Positions 1-7,105 of a stretch of DNA of 9,087 nucleotides are shown in pieces; the stretch's first letter is position 1; every line of letters begins with the position of its first letter. Made by a program: the position numbers and the translations under genes. The stretch comes from UKL13-2 sp043744255 (GTDB taxonomy: Bacteria > Pseudomonadota > Gammaproteobacteria > Burkholderiales > Usitatibacteraceae). Location: the NCBI GenBank assembly GCA_043744255.1, contig JAYTVA010000003.1, forward strand, positions 1-9,087, written 5' to 3'. The notes beneath the pieces were generated by a model. It was not told where the DNA came from and ran no database searches. It was given only the letters and a program-made list of their open reading frames with translations.

Positions 1-73
1 CTTGGGGGCTGATGAAGGTGGCGGCAACAGCGGCGGTGAGTGCAGCGAGGGTGATGATGAGTGAGCGTGACAT
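1..73 (-). CDS. N-terminus of an exported protein (partial, runs off the left edge)
   Basis: Only the first 24 codons are in the window. They read MSRSLIITLAALTAAVAATF followed by ISPQ: a short basic start, then a long Ala/Leu/Ile/Val-rich stretch, which is a typical Sec signal peptide core. The ATG at 73-71 is preceded, on the minus strand, by an AGGAGA ribosome binding site about five bases upstream, so the start is well supported. The mature protein lies outside the window and its function cannot be told. The gene is transcribed away from everything else here. Confidence 0.75.
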   Translation of the reverse strand, partial: MSRSLIITLAALTAAVAATFISPQ

Positions 74-134
74 GGTGATCTCCTAAAGAATGAAATGCGC
101 CGCGGCCAGGCGACAGCGGTGGGCAAGCGCTCAA

Positions 135-163
135 ACTGTAGCCGTTAGCAGACCGGGCGCAAA
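135..163 (-). promoter_or_regulatory. weak candidate sigma70 promoter for the left-edge gene
   Basis: On the minus strand a TTTGCG or TTGCGC hexamer (163-157) is followed after 16-17 bases by TACAGT (140-135). It lies about 60 bases upstream of the signal-peptide gene that starts at 73. The match to consensus is modest and no other evidence supports it. Confidence 0.22.
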
Positions 164-429
164 GGCAATTTGTCACACCGCGATACCGCGTTCGGGGGCT
201 TGCAGTGAGGGTAGGCATGTGCTGCGCATAGACGGTCTTGAGCAGGTGCCGAGATTGCGCTGCGCGGGGAGCGAAGTAGTGGAGGCTAAAAGACGGACAA
301 AAATCCCGCTGCCATCGCCGTCTGATCGCGGAGCGATTTCCCCCAGCAGCCCAATCATGAAAGGAGTGCGCCGTCTTCGACCATCCATTCGATTTATCCA
401 CAGGCGCGTAGTATCCTGCGCTCCTCCTA

Positions 430-540
430 GTCAATATTCAATCCGCGGGGATGGTCAATATTCGATGCGCGCCAACATTTTGTAAGTCATTCCGCCAAAA
501 CTCCTCACCTTTTAGCGCATGTGGATTAAGATTCGACGCA
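430..540. repeat. three short related direct repeats, possible decayed IS end
   Basis: GTCAATATTCAATCCG at 430-445 and GTCAATATTCGATGCG at 454-469 are 24 bases apart and differ at two of 16 positions. A weaker third copy, TTAAGATTCGACGCA, lies at 526-540. Iterated motifs of this kind are found at the ends of some insertion sequences, notably the IS21 family, whose transposases bind multiple terminal repeats. No transposase gene adjoins them, so a decayed end is an inference; an operator or chance similarity is also possible. Confidence 0.35.
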
Positions 541-590
541 ATTTGACTCAGGGTCAGGGGGCTGGCAGGCACGAATGCAGTTCGGGCAAG

Positions 591-619
591 TTGACCGGTA
601 AGCTCAACTCGACAAATAT
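591..619 (+). promoter_or_regulatory. candidate sigma70 promoter for the sulfotransferase gene
   Basis: TTGACC (591-596) matches five of six bases of the -35 consensus. After a 17-base spacer it is followed by AAATAT (614-619), a poor -10 match. The surroundings (600-660) are AT-rich and include the palindrome TTCAAATTTGAA at 642-653, which could be an operator. The leader to the ATG at 753 would be about 125 bases. Confidence 0.3.
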
Positions 620-663
620 CTAAAAAACATTCACCTAAAAATTCAAATTTGAAACCTCAAATT

Positions 664-756
664 ATGCAATACGTCGCTGGGCGCAAAAACAAACAGACAG
701 ATACCCCACGAACGCTGAAATATGCGCCCTCAAGTGCGCGCACGGGGGCGAGATGA
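664..756 (+). CDS. possible 30-codon leader peptide overlapping the sulfotransferase start
   Basis: An ATG at 664 opens a 30-codon frame beginning MQYVAGRKNKQTD, rich in Lys/Arg/Thr, that ends with TGA at 754-756. That stop overlaps the sulfotransferase ATG (753-755) in an ATGA arrangement, which is usual for translationally coupled genes. The sulfotransferase itself lacks a well-spaced Shine-Dalgarno, so coupling could explain how it is translated. The small frame has no clear ribosome binding site either, and the overlap may be chance. Confidence 0.2.
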   Translation: MQYVAGRKNKQTDTPRTLKYAPSSARTGAR

Positions 757-1451
757 TCATTGTCATCGCCGGTATGTACCGAAGCGGGAGCACATTCTCT
801 TTCAATATCGCCCGCGAAATAATGGGAGGGGACGTCGATGTCGTTGCAGCCAACTCTGTGTCGGAGGAGGAGTTGGCGCGTGCGCACGGACGAAATTTAG
901 TGATAAAGGCGCATCTTCCTGATCCTGCGCTGCAGGCAAAGATCACCGCCAAAACGGCACTTTGTATTTGCACCTACCGTAAGCCGGAAGAAGCGGTAGC
1001 GTCCTGGATGGAGACGTTCGGATTTAATTTTGATGAATCGGTTGGCGCGATTCGCGCTTGGTTGGCGTGGCATAAGACGGCACAACTGCCAATGCTAAAT
1101 ATCGCGTACGAAATAATCGAAGATCGTCCGCTGCGCGCAGTTCTCATGATTCAACGCTATCTTACGGGACATGTTGACCGCAGGCTGGCCCGAGAATTGG
1201 TGCTGAAGTACAGCAAAGTACACATTAAAAACCAATATGATTTGTTTACGGATGGAGCAGAAAGTATAAACATTGGCTTTAGCTACTATCACCCGACAAC
1301 GTTCTTTCACCGACGCCACATATCCACGATCGGGAAACGCCAAGTGTTAAACACGTTGAGCCTGGAACAGCGCCACCGCGTAAGAACTGAGCTTGCAGAT
1401 TACATTGATGCGAGTGATGAATATCACCCGCTCATGCAATACCAAAATTAG
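753..1451 (+). CDS. sulfotransferase-family (PAPS-binding P-loop) protein
   Basis: This 232-residue protein looks like a small cytosolic sulfotransferase, which would move a sulfo group from PAPS to a hydroxyl or amine acceptor. Residues 3-20 form a beta-strand and P-loop (GMYRSGSTFSFNIARE), matching the 5'-phosphosulfate loop. Residues 50-57 (VIKAHLPD) follow the usual K-x-H strand. CTYRKPEEAVASWM (73-86) matches the 3'-phosphate-binding motif, with Arg76 and Ser84 as the likely phosphate contacts. There is no signal peptide or membrane segment. The acceptor substrate cannot be told, and a non-catalytic P-loop relative is possible. The ATG at 753 puts the P-loop at the usual distance from the N-terminus, though only a poor GGGGGCGAG stretch precedes it. 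The gene is visibly more AT-rich than the genes to its right and stands alone between repeats and IS debris, suggesting transfer. Confidence 0.75.
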   Translation: MIIVIAGMYRSGSTFSFNIAREIMGGDVDVVAANSVSEEELARAHGRNLVIKAHLPDPALQAKITAKTALCICTYRKPEEAVASWMETFGFNFDESVGAIRAWLAWHKTAQLPMLNIAYEIIEDRPLRAVLMIQRYLTGHVDRRLARELVLKYSKVHIKNQYDLFTDGAESINIGFSYYHPTTFFHRRHISTIGKRQVLNTLSLEQRHRVRTELADYIDASDEYHPLMQYQN

Positions 1452-1484
1452 CGCTGCTTTTGGCTGAACGATAAGCAGCGTTTT
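1451..1484 (+). terminator. intrinsic terminator of the sulfotransferase gene
   Basis: CGCTGCTT (1452-1459) and AAGCAGCG (1473-1480) form a perfect 8-base stem with a 13-base loop, followed directly by TTTT (1481-1484). An outer G-U pair (1451/1481) could extend it. The stem starts immediately after the TAG stop at 1449-1451, exactly where a Rho-independent terminator would sit. Confidence 0.7.
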
Positions 1485-1498
1485 CGTAAGGTGGCTGT

Positions 1499-1681
1499 TT
1501 CACCGTCGATGAATTCGAGCGCCAGAAATGGCTGGCCTTCAGCGGTAACACCCGCTGCAAACAGACGTGCAATATTGGGATGATTAAGCGCTTCGAGAAT
1601 CACCCATTCGCGCTCGAACCGTTCCCGCAAATAAAACGACGCCAGATGCGCGCCTATGAGTATAGGAATTTCAAACGCCAT
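1499..1681 (-). pseudogene. fragment of a bacterial Ser/Thr protein kinase domain
   Basis: Read on the minus strand, this stretch encodes about 60 residues including RERFEREWVILEALNHPNIA, then RLFAAGVTAEGQPFLALEFI and DGE. This is the alpha-C helix, beta-4/beta-5 and hinge region of the large cytosolic Hanks-type (PknB-like) kinases that read LNHPNIARL...GVTADGQPFLALEYV. What is missing shows it is dead. There is no glycine-rich loop or clear ATP-binding lysine upstream, and the frame runs into unrelated sequence after the hinge (TATLRKRCLSFSQKQR) and stops at 1448, so the HRD and DFG catalytic motifs are absent. That unrelated tail is the antisense of the sulfotransferase terminator, so the kinase was cut off at or near 1490-1500. 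The minus frame stays open upstream to about 1879, but I recognise nothing in it there. Confidence 0.65.
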
Positions 1682-1893
1682 TTTTCGCGATTTCTGAATG
1701 TCTCCAATGGTTGAACGGTGGCCAAAGGCGCGGCCATTGACGGAAACTCCCGCTGCCGTCTTCGGATTGCGCGCAATTTGCGTGCCCAACGCGCCAGAGC
1801 GGCACCCGATTTGTGCATTTGCACGAGCGCAGTCCGAGCGCCTCCCTCGGCTCTGTCCCTGTCCTTGTCCCGTCCCCATCCAGTCCGGTGCAT

Positions 1894-1920
1894 GTCAAGC
1901 TAGTTGTCGCGTCAGTCAAG
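1894..1920 (-). repeat. probable right end of the IS3-family remnant
   Basis: Just past the transposase stop (TGA at 1918-1916) the minus strand reads CGACAACTAGCTTGACA. A short tail of this form (GCGACAACTACCTTGACA-like) is what I recall at the right ends of related IS3-family elements, starting soon after the orfB stop. On the plus strand the end would begin TGTCAAGCTAGTTGTC at about 1894. The matching left end is absent, so this boundary rests on recalled similarity. Confidence 0.4.
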
Positions 1921-2476
1921 CAGCCAACCGCTTAGTATCAGCGTCAGCCAAGCTCAGTTTGCTCACCGCATCGCGCTCCGGATTCAGCGCCACCACCTCG
2001 ATTGGTGACCAGTCTCGCGTATGCCGTGACCATCGCGCCGGGTTCGCCTCGCACGCGGCTCGGTACACCTGATCGCGAGCCACTAAAATCGCCCGGTCTT
2101 CACCCGCGTGCCGCTGCGCCGGGCTCACATACCGGATCCCGCTGTGTCGATGCTCAACGTTGTACCACTGCACAAAGCCCGTCGCCCAAGCGCGTGCTGC
2201 CGCCAGATCGTCAAAGCCGGTCGCCGGAAACGCCGGGCGGTACTTGGCGGTGCGAAACAGCGCTTCGGCAAAGGCATTGTCATCACTCACCCGGGGTCGC
2301 GAATACGACGCCTTCACGCCCAGCCAATGCAGCATCGCCAACACTGTTGTTGCCTTCAGCGTAGCGCCGTTGTCGCCGTGCAATACCGGCTGATCGAGCT
2401 GGGCGGCAATGTCCTTACTGAGCGCCGTGCGGGGTACCAGATTCACGGCATGCTCAGACGCGTCACGATCATCGCT
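1916..2476 (-). pseudogene. IS3-family transposase OrfB, 5'-truncated integrase-core fragment
   Basis: This is the C-terminal half of an IS3-family (IS150/IS2-like) OrfB transposase, which cuts and joins DNA through a DDE integrase core. LHGDNGATLK carries the second catalytic Asp. SRPRVSDDNAFAEALFRTAK carries the catalytic Glu, with 35 residues between the two, as in the classic DD(35)E spacing. FVQWYNVEHRHSGIRYVSPA, then QRHAGE, is the conserved family tail. The first Asp, the whole N-terminal part and OrfA are missing. Homology-like sequence (SDDRDASEHAV...) starts at about 2473 and a stop lies in frame at 2491-2489. A GTG at 2446 could start translation of a remnant, but no active transposase can result. 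The break coincides with the 3' end of the DUF1501 gene. Confidence 0.85.
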
Positions 2477-3872
2477 AAACCATAAACCCTAAATTCTGCG
2501 CCGAAAAATTCCCGATATTCGGTAGCACCAAGCGCATGTTGCTATCACTCACGCCGAACCAGCGCGCCATCGTCCCCGCAAACTGTTCCACCGAAGTGGT
2601 CGGCAAGAGCCGCCCAGAGCCAACTTCATCGGTGTTGTTGAGCCCCATGATCGGAAAGGTGCCGTAAAAATTCCGACCCTTAACTGCGCCGCCCATCACG
2701 AAATGATGCGAGCCCCAGCCGTGGTCTGAGCCGTCGCCGTTGCTCGTCAACGTGCGACCAAAATCTGACGCGGTGAAGGTCGTGACTTCGTTACTGACAC
2801 CTAGACCATCGACGCTCGCTTGAAAATACGCGAGCGCTTCGGCGACTTGGGTATGCAGCAAGGGCTGGTTGACGAGTTGGTCGTCATGCGTATCGAAGCC
2901 GCCAAGGGAGACAAAAAATACTTGCCGCTTGGCACCGAGCACATTCCGTTGCGCGATCATGCGCGCGACCACGCGGAGTTGTTGCGCGAGCCGATTGGCG
3001 GCGGCGCTGGTGGGCAGCGGAAAATCGGGCGCGGTGGACAGTGCGGCCGAGAGCGTGACGTTGGCGTCAATCGAGCGTTTGGTGATGTCAGCCACGTCTT
3101 GCGAAAACAAATCGCTGCTGCCGTTGGTGATGATGTTCTTGAACGTGGTGCTGGCGGTGGTGGAACCGAACAAGGTGCCGCTGATGCCACCGATGGCGGT
3201 GGAGCCAGTGGTACTGAGTTGATACGAGACCACATCCTGCCCGGCCAAGAAGACGTTGTTTCCCGCGATGGAATTGCAGGTAAATATGCTGGCCGAATTT
3301 TGCGACGCCAACAAGTCGCCCATGCGCCCACCCCAGCCATAGCGCGCACCTTCGGGCGCACTCGCTTGCCAATTCGATTGCTGATCGTTGTGCGAAAAGA
3401 GCTTTGGTGGCAGCGGCACAGCAGCAGCCAAATACTGCGCCTTGGTGGTGGGCTGAATCAAGGTGCCGACGTTGGCAAGGATGGCGAGCTTGCCTTGATC
3501 CCATAGCGGTTTGATTGAGACCATTTCTTTGGGCAATGCAAATTGTCTGCCTGCGTTGCTACCAGTCAGTGCCACGGCGGGATCGAGCGGCAGCATGTCG
3601 GCTTGTGCGCGGGTGAGCCCGGCGCGGGAGCCCACATACGCGTTGAAGCTGGCGGTGTCGTACGGCATGACGGTGTTGTTGTGATCGTTGGCACCGAACA
3701 TGAAAACACAGACCAACGCGCGATAGTCGTTCGCGGTTTGTGCGGCGGCGGCACCGATGCCCGCGAGGTTCATCGCAAACGGCGTGGCGGTGCCCGCGAC
3801 CGATAGCTTGGCGGCGGTGCGCAAAAATTCACGGCGTGATTGATTGGCGGTGTGTACGTAAATGTTTTTCAT
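2475..3872 (-). CDS. DUF1501 family protein with Tat signal
   Basis: This 465-residue protein of the DUF1501 family belongs to the alkaline-phosphatase-like fold; its substrate is unknown. A Tat signal (SRREFLRTAAKLSVAGTATP, residues 12-31, then a hydrophobic stretch to Ala44) points to export in folded form. Family landmarks are VFMFGANDHNNT (56-67), LFSHNDQQSNWQ (159-169), VFFVSLGGFDTHDDQ (318-332) and TASDFGRTLTSNGDGSDHGW (367-386) followed by GSHH. The His/Asp-rich last two resemble metal-binding ends of phosphatase-fold enzymes. I choose the ATG at 3872: TAAGGGAGTGATCATG places GGGAG five bases upstream, whereas the GTG at 3878 lies inside that site. The start follows the DUF1800 stop by ten bases, so translation is probably coupled. 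The last codons and TAG sit at the junction with the IS3 fragment, so the C-terminus may have been changed by one or a few residues. Confidence 0.9.
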   Translation of the reverse strand: MKNIYVHTANQSRREFLRTAAKLSVAGTATPFAMNLAGIGAAAAQTANDYRALVCVFMFGANDHNNTVMPYDTASFNAYVGSRAGLTRAQADMLPLDPAVALTGSNAGRQFALPKEMVSIKPLWDQGKLAILANVGTLIQPTTKAQYLAAAVPLPPKLFSHNDQQSNWQASAPEGARYGWGGRMGDLLASQNSASIFTCNSIAGNNVFLAGQDVVSYQLSTTGSTAIGGISGTLFGSTTASTTFKNIITNGSSDLFSQDVADITKRSIDANVTLSAALSTAPDFPLPTSAAANRLAQQLRVVARMIAQRNVLGAKRQVFFVSLGGFDTHDDQLVNQPLLHTQVAEALAYFQASVDGLGVSNEVTTFTASDFGRTLTSNGDGSDHGWGSHHFVMGGAVKGRNFYGTFPIMGLNNTDEVGSGRLLPTTSVEQFAGTMARWFGVSDSNMRLVLPNIGNFSAQNLGFMV

Positions 3873-3882
3873 GATCACTCCC

Positions 3883-6363
3883 TTATTGCAGCGCGATGTA
3901 TTCAGGTGAAGCCATCACCAAGAAGATGGCGAGGTTGACGCGGTTGCGTCGATCATTGGCGGGATTGGCGGTGCCTATTGCCACCGTCGCGATGGCATTG
4001 CGAATCTGATCGCGTGTGGCATCGGAGAGCGTGCCTGCCGCTAACAACAAGTCCACACGATCCACCAACGTAGCCGGGTCAGCTGCCAGCGCAAGCTCGG
4101 TGGTGTAGTCCGGCTGAATGTCGCGGATGTTGGCAATCGCAGTGCCGACACCAGATGAAATCGCAGTGCGCATGAAGTTGAGATAGCCTGCAACCGACGA
4201 TTCATTGGTGATTTGCGATTCCGGCGAGACCAGCCCCGCGTTGCCCACTTTCGAATTCGGCGGCACGTAGCCGGGTCGATAAAAATTGAATACTGATGTT
4301 GAACGCATGGGCGATTGCCCCAACGCCGTCGATGCATCAGTGGTGGAACCCAGCAGCCAGCGACCATCGTTAGACTTTACGTTGAAGGCGCGCATCCATT
4401 GCGCGAATCGAAGCACCGGCTCGCGCAACTTACCGACCACCGGTGACGCGAGGTTGGGGCTGCGCGCTTCTTGGTCGAGCAAGATGGCGTTCAAGACAGC
4501 GCGCATGTCGCCTCGTACGTTGGCACCGTTGTTGTTGAACGCACTCGCCACGCGCGCCACGTAGGCGCTTGAGGGATTGGCCGTGACCATGCGTTGAATC
4601 AGTTGCTTGCCGATGAAAGGCCCCACATTCGGGTGATTGAACAGCGCATCGAGCGCGATCTTCATGTCGGCGTTAGTGGAGCCCGCCGCTGTGGTCGTCG
4701 CGGGAATAGTCGTGGTGAGAAATTTCTTCTGCGACAAGGAGTGATATTGATCGTAAGCCTGCATGCGTTTGATCTGCTTGTCGGCATCGACCGGCGAGCC
4801 GCCACCGGAGAAGCGCGTGTTGGAGGTGTCAGGCCCACCCCAGCTTAGCCCCGTGTACACCTTAGCCAGCCCACTCACATCGGCGTTTGAGTACGTCTCA
4901 ATCGGTTTGCCGCTGGCATCGAGTTTGTTGGTGCCGTCAAGATTCAATTCATAGAGGCCGAGGGTCAACAGTTGCATTGACTCGCGCGCGTAGTTTTCAT
5001 CGGGCACGCTGCCGGGAGTGTTGTTTTCTTTCGTGTTACGCAACGACGAAAGATAAAGACCCATCATCGGCGAGTACGACACCTCATCGAGGAGCGTACG
5101 AAAATTTCCAAAGGCATTCGCACCCAAGTTATCGAGGTACTGCGCCGTGCCACGCGGGTAGTTGGTGAACACGCCGCTATCAATACCGATCACAAAAATC
5201 TGCGAGAGGTTGTAGGCCATGCGCTGGCGAAATTGATCGGGCGCGGTAGCGAAATTTCTCCACATGCTCCACGTCAGACCCACCTGCCCCGTCTGCGATG
5301 CGGGAGCCAGCGTGGCGAGATACGCTTCGACAAACGGCAGATGCTTGGTCTGCGGCAATGCAATTTGCGCGTCCATCCAACCCACCACGTTTGATGCAGA
5401 TAGCGCGTCGATCTCCGCCGCGTTACCCCCGAAGCCCGCTTGCGCGAGTAAACGTGACGCCTCGGCAGCTTTTGCTGAGAAGCTCGGCTGCACACTACAG
5501 ACATTGGTGTTGCCGCCCGCGAGAGCGAAGCGTTCTAGCGGTAACACGCGGTTGACAATGCTGGCACTGGGAATCGAAAACGTAAACGTGCCGCGTTCAC
5601 CATCGGTGAAATTGATTTGGAAGCTACCGATTTCTTGCGCGGGTGTGGCGGGCGGCGGACCACCCGCGGTGTTGTAGCCGATGCCTACGGGATTGTTGTA
5701 AAGCTTGCCGGTGAACCGGCTCTGGTTAGCGGGGTCTTGATCGCCGATGCCGGTGTACCACGACGCATTGCGCTGATCGTTGTACCCATACCAACCCAGA
5801 AATACTTTGTTGGCTTGATGCGCGATTTGCATTCCCCAACCGCCCGCCGCGCCGCCGCCCCAATAGAGGTCGCTGTAGTTGGTCGCGCCAACGCGCGAGC
5901 CTGCTTGCAAGAAACAGGTCGGCACACCGCTGCCGACGATATTGAATCGCTCCAAGTCGCTACGCGAACGGACAGTGCCACCAATGGTATATATAAGCGT
6001 CATGCGCCCGGTGTTGAGTACGGTAAGAGATGCGGTGCCTGCCGACGTAATGGTCGGATTCGCGCCGCCAGTAAGTTGCGCAAACGGTGTGCCGGTGCCG
6101 GTCGATAGCGTGCCTTCGCAGACGATGCCTACGAAGCTGCAATCGAGCGTGAACCAAGTCGGCTTGCCATCGGTGCCGTACACGAACCAAATGGCAAAGG
6201 TGCGCGTGCCCTGCTGCTGCACACTGACGCCGAAGCCAGATTCGGTGGGCTTCCACCAGAAGCCGACTTGATTGGGGGATTGTGCGTGGCTGGTGATCGC
6301 TGACCCTAAAAGTGCTAGCGCAAGCAACAGGCGGCGGAGTGATTTGTTGAGCAGGTTTGGCAT
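3883..6363 (-). CDS. DUF1800 family exported protein with two N-terminal beta-repeat modules
   Basis: This 826-residue protein has a Sec signal peptide (residues 1-27, ending SHA-Q). Residues 33-76 (GFWWKPTESGFGVSVQQQG, then TFAIWFVYGTDGKPTWFTLD) and 167-208 (YWGGGAAGGWGMQIAHQANK, then VFLGWYGYNDQRNASWYTG) are two copies of a Trp/Gly-rich beta module of the W-x-P-x-E-S-G-x-G type found in exported proteobacterial proteins. Residues about 298-826 are the DUF1800 domain. Its landmarks are GLTWSMWRNFATAPDQFRQR (362-381), DENYARESMQLLTLGLYELN (455-474), LFNHPNVGPFIGKQLIQRMV (574-593), VFNFYRPGYVPP (691-702) and the tail FLVMASPEYIALQ. The biochemical role of DUF1800 is unknown; it is very often paired with DUF1501, as here, suggesting one periplasmic or cell-surface complex or pathway. 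GGGGA lies five bases before the ATG. It is the first gene of the operon. Confidence 0.9.
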   Translation of the reverse strand: MPNLLNKSLRRLLLALALLGSAITSHAQSPNQVGFWWKPTESGFGVSVQQQGTRTFAIWFVYGTDGKPTWFTLDCSFVGIVCEGTLSTGTGTPFAQLTGGANPTITSAGTASLTVLNTGRMTLIYTIGGTVRSRSDLERFNIVGSGVPTCFLQAGSRVGATNYSDLYWGGGAAGGWGMQIAHQANKVFLGWYGYNDQRNASWYTGIGDQDPANQSRFTGKLYNNPVGIGYNTAGGPPPATPAQEIGSFQINFTDGERGTFTFSIPSASIVNRVLPLERFALAGGNTNVCSVQPSFSAKAAEASRLLAQAGFGGNAAEIDALSASNVVGWMDAQIALPQTKHLPFVEAYLATLAPASQTGQVGLTWSMWRNFATAPDQFRQRMAYNLSQIFVIGIDSGVFTNYPRGTAQYLDNLGANAFGNFRTLLDEVSYSPMMGLYLSSLRNTKENNTPGSVPDENYARESMQLLTLGLYELNLDGTNKLDASGKPIETYSNADVSGLAKVYTGLSWGGPDTSNTRFSGGGSPVDADKQIKRMQAYDQYHSLSQKKFLTTTIPATTTAAGSTNADMKIALDALFNHPNVGPFIGKQLIQRMVTANPSSAYVARVASAFNNNGANVRGDMRAVLNAILLDQEARSPNLASPVVGKLREPVLRFAQWMRAFNVKSNDGRWLLGSTTDASTALGQSPMRSTSVFNFYRPGYVPPNSKVGNAGLVSPESQITNESSVAGYLNFMRTAISSGVGTAIANIRDIQPDYTTELALAADPATLVDRVDLLLAAGTLSDATRDQIRNAIATVAIGTANPANDRRNRVNLAIFLVMASPEYIALQ

Positions 6364-6392
6364 GTAGGTCCCCGATTGTGGGTCAGGTTAGG

Positions 6393-6405
6393 AAGCTAGA
6401 TTATA
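6393..6405 (-). promoter_or_regulatory. promoter -10 box for the DUF1800-DUF1501 operon
   Basis: The minus strand has a perfect TATAAT (6405-6400), which would start RNA near 6393 and leave a leader of about 30 bases before the ATG at 6363. No good -35 hexamer lies 16-18 bases upstream (TCACCC or near), so an activator or an unusual promoter form may be needed. Confidence 0.5.
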
Positions 6406-6622
6406 GGCATCCGGCCTCCATTGGGTGATGCAGGTGTAACAAAGTTTATGGTTCGTGCTGGGCTTTGTGAAGGAGCGATTATCGACGTAAAGTTTCGCAT
6501 GGGGAATCTGGGTGGTCGGGAGCGTTGCTGGTTGACGACAGTTTTTTCTGAATGGGAACGTTTTTCATATTGACGACCGAAAATCCCCCGATTCTTCTTG
6601 GCTCAACGGCTGCGGCGCATTA

Positions 6623-6643
6623 GCCCCCTTTAGGAAAGGGGGC
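6623..6643. repeat. strong GC hairpin, REP-like or terminator
   Basis: GCCCCCTTT (6623-6631) and AAAGGGGGC (6635-6643) form a perfect 9-base stem with a three-base loop (AGG). It lies 37 bases downstream of the PGDYG-like gene stop. No T-run follows on either strand, so it is not a textbook intrinsic terminator. Similar C5/G5 hairpins are common as dispersed extragenic repeats in proteobacteria. It may still stabilise the 3' end of the operon mRNA. Confidence 0.5.
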
Positions 6644-6679
6644 GAGGTTTGAATGTCCGTTTGACTGCAAAGCATGCTC

Positions 6680-7105
6680 CTACGTTGCTTGCCGATACAC
6701 ATTAACAAAGCGCGCGTTTTCAACCACGCCAAAATCGCCCGGCGCGTATTGCAGTAGCCAATCGTTGGCGTGGCCTTGTAGCAAATCGCCGCCTGCGGAG
6801 CGCGCAACTGCAAATGCGGAAGGCATTTGTTTCGCTAGCACCGGCACGGGCTTCGCGCGGAACGCACCGTCGAACCCATCTAATCCAACCGCAAAGTACT
6901 TGGCATCAAAGCGCGCCCGCGAAACGCTCCAACGATCACCCGTCGAGCCGGTAATGATGGCGTCGCCCGCGACATACGCATTCGGCCCCTCGCGGCTAAC
7001 CAGCACCCCTGCTGCTTTCGCAAACACGACCTGCACGAGTTCGGTTTTCACATACTGCGCAGCGGCAGCATCGCTGGCGAGGTCAACGTGTTGTAACGGC
7101 ACCAT
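6680..7105 (-). CDS. PGDYG-motif family protein, function unknown
   Basis: This 141-residue soluble protein has no signal peptide or membrane segment. Residues 19-71 (VKTELVQVVFAKAAGVLVSR...YVAGDAIITGSTGDRWSVSR, then ARFDAKYF) and 116-138 (WLLQYAPGDFGVVENARF, then VNVY) share a pattern: hydrophobic strand, (P)GD, strand, then R-F-x-x-x-Y. They look like two copies of one small beta fold. The second contains APGDFGVVE (residues 121-129), a Tyr-to-Phe variant of the PGDYG signature of an uncharacterised bacterial family. The ATG at 7105-7103 overlaps the TctC stop (TGATG), so it is almost surely translated by coupling; only a weak AAAGTGGAT precedes it. A longer frame reaches 7327 but that part is the antiparallel reading of tctC. 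Co-transcription suggests a role linked to the TctC ligand, but this is a guess. Confidence 0.75.
   Translation of the reverse strand: MVPLQHVDLASDAAAAQYVKTELVQVVFAKAAGVLVSREGPNAYVAGDAIITGSTGDRWSVSRARFDAKYFAVGLDGFDGAFRAKPVPVLAKQMPSAFAVARSAGGDLLQGHANDWLLQYAPGDFGVVENARFVNVYRQAT

Larger units (their letters stand above)
74..752. other. gene-poor intergenic stretch of about 680 bases
   Basis: I see no convincing gene here. A plus-strand open frame at 90-485 has no ribosome binding site and an arginine/proline/serine-rich, low-information translation, so it looks like chance. The stretch holds the upstream region of the left-edge gene, three related AT-rich direct repeats (430-540), a possible plus-strand promoter near 591-619, a 12-base palindrome at 642-653 (TTCAAATTTGAA) and a 30-codon open frame that touches the sulfotransferase start. 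Confidence 0.6.
6364..6679. other. intergenic region between the two minus-strand operons
   Basis: These 316 bases hold the promoter of the DUF1800 operon at the left and the 3' flank of the PGDYG-like gene at the right, with a strong hairpin at 6623-6643. I see no coding sequence or RNA gene in it; the open frames that cross it have no ribosome binding sites. Confidence 0.6.

Noticed and set aside
90..485. 131-codon plus-strand open frame
   Set aside because: No ribosome binding site, Arg/Pro/Ser-rich translation with no recognisable motif, and it crosses the direct repeats; it looks like a GC-driven chance frame.
2820..3506. 228-codon plus-strand open frame
   Set aside because: It lies wholly antisense to the DUF1501 gene, and its Gly/Arg/Glu-rich translation is what the opposite strand of a GC-rich gene gives.
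6623..6643. Intrinsic terminator call for the PGDYG-like gene
   Set aside because: The stem is strong but no T-run follows on the minus strand, so it is listed as a REP-like hairpin instead.
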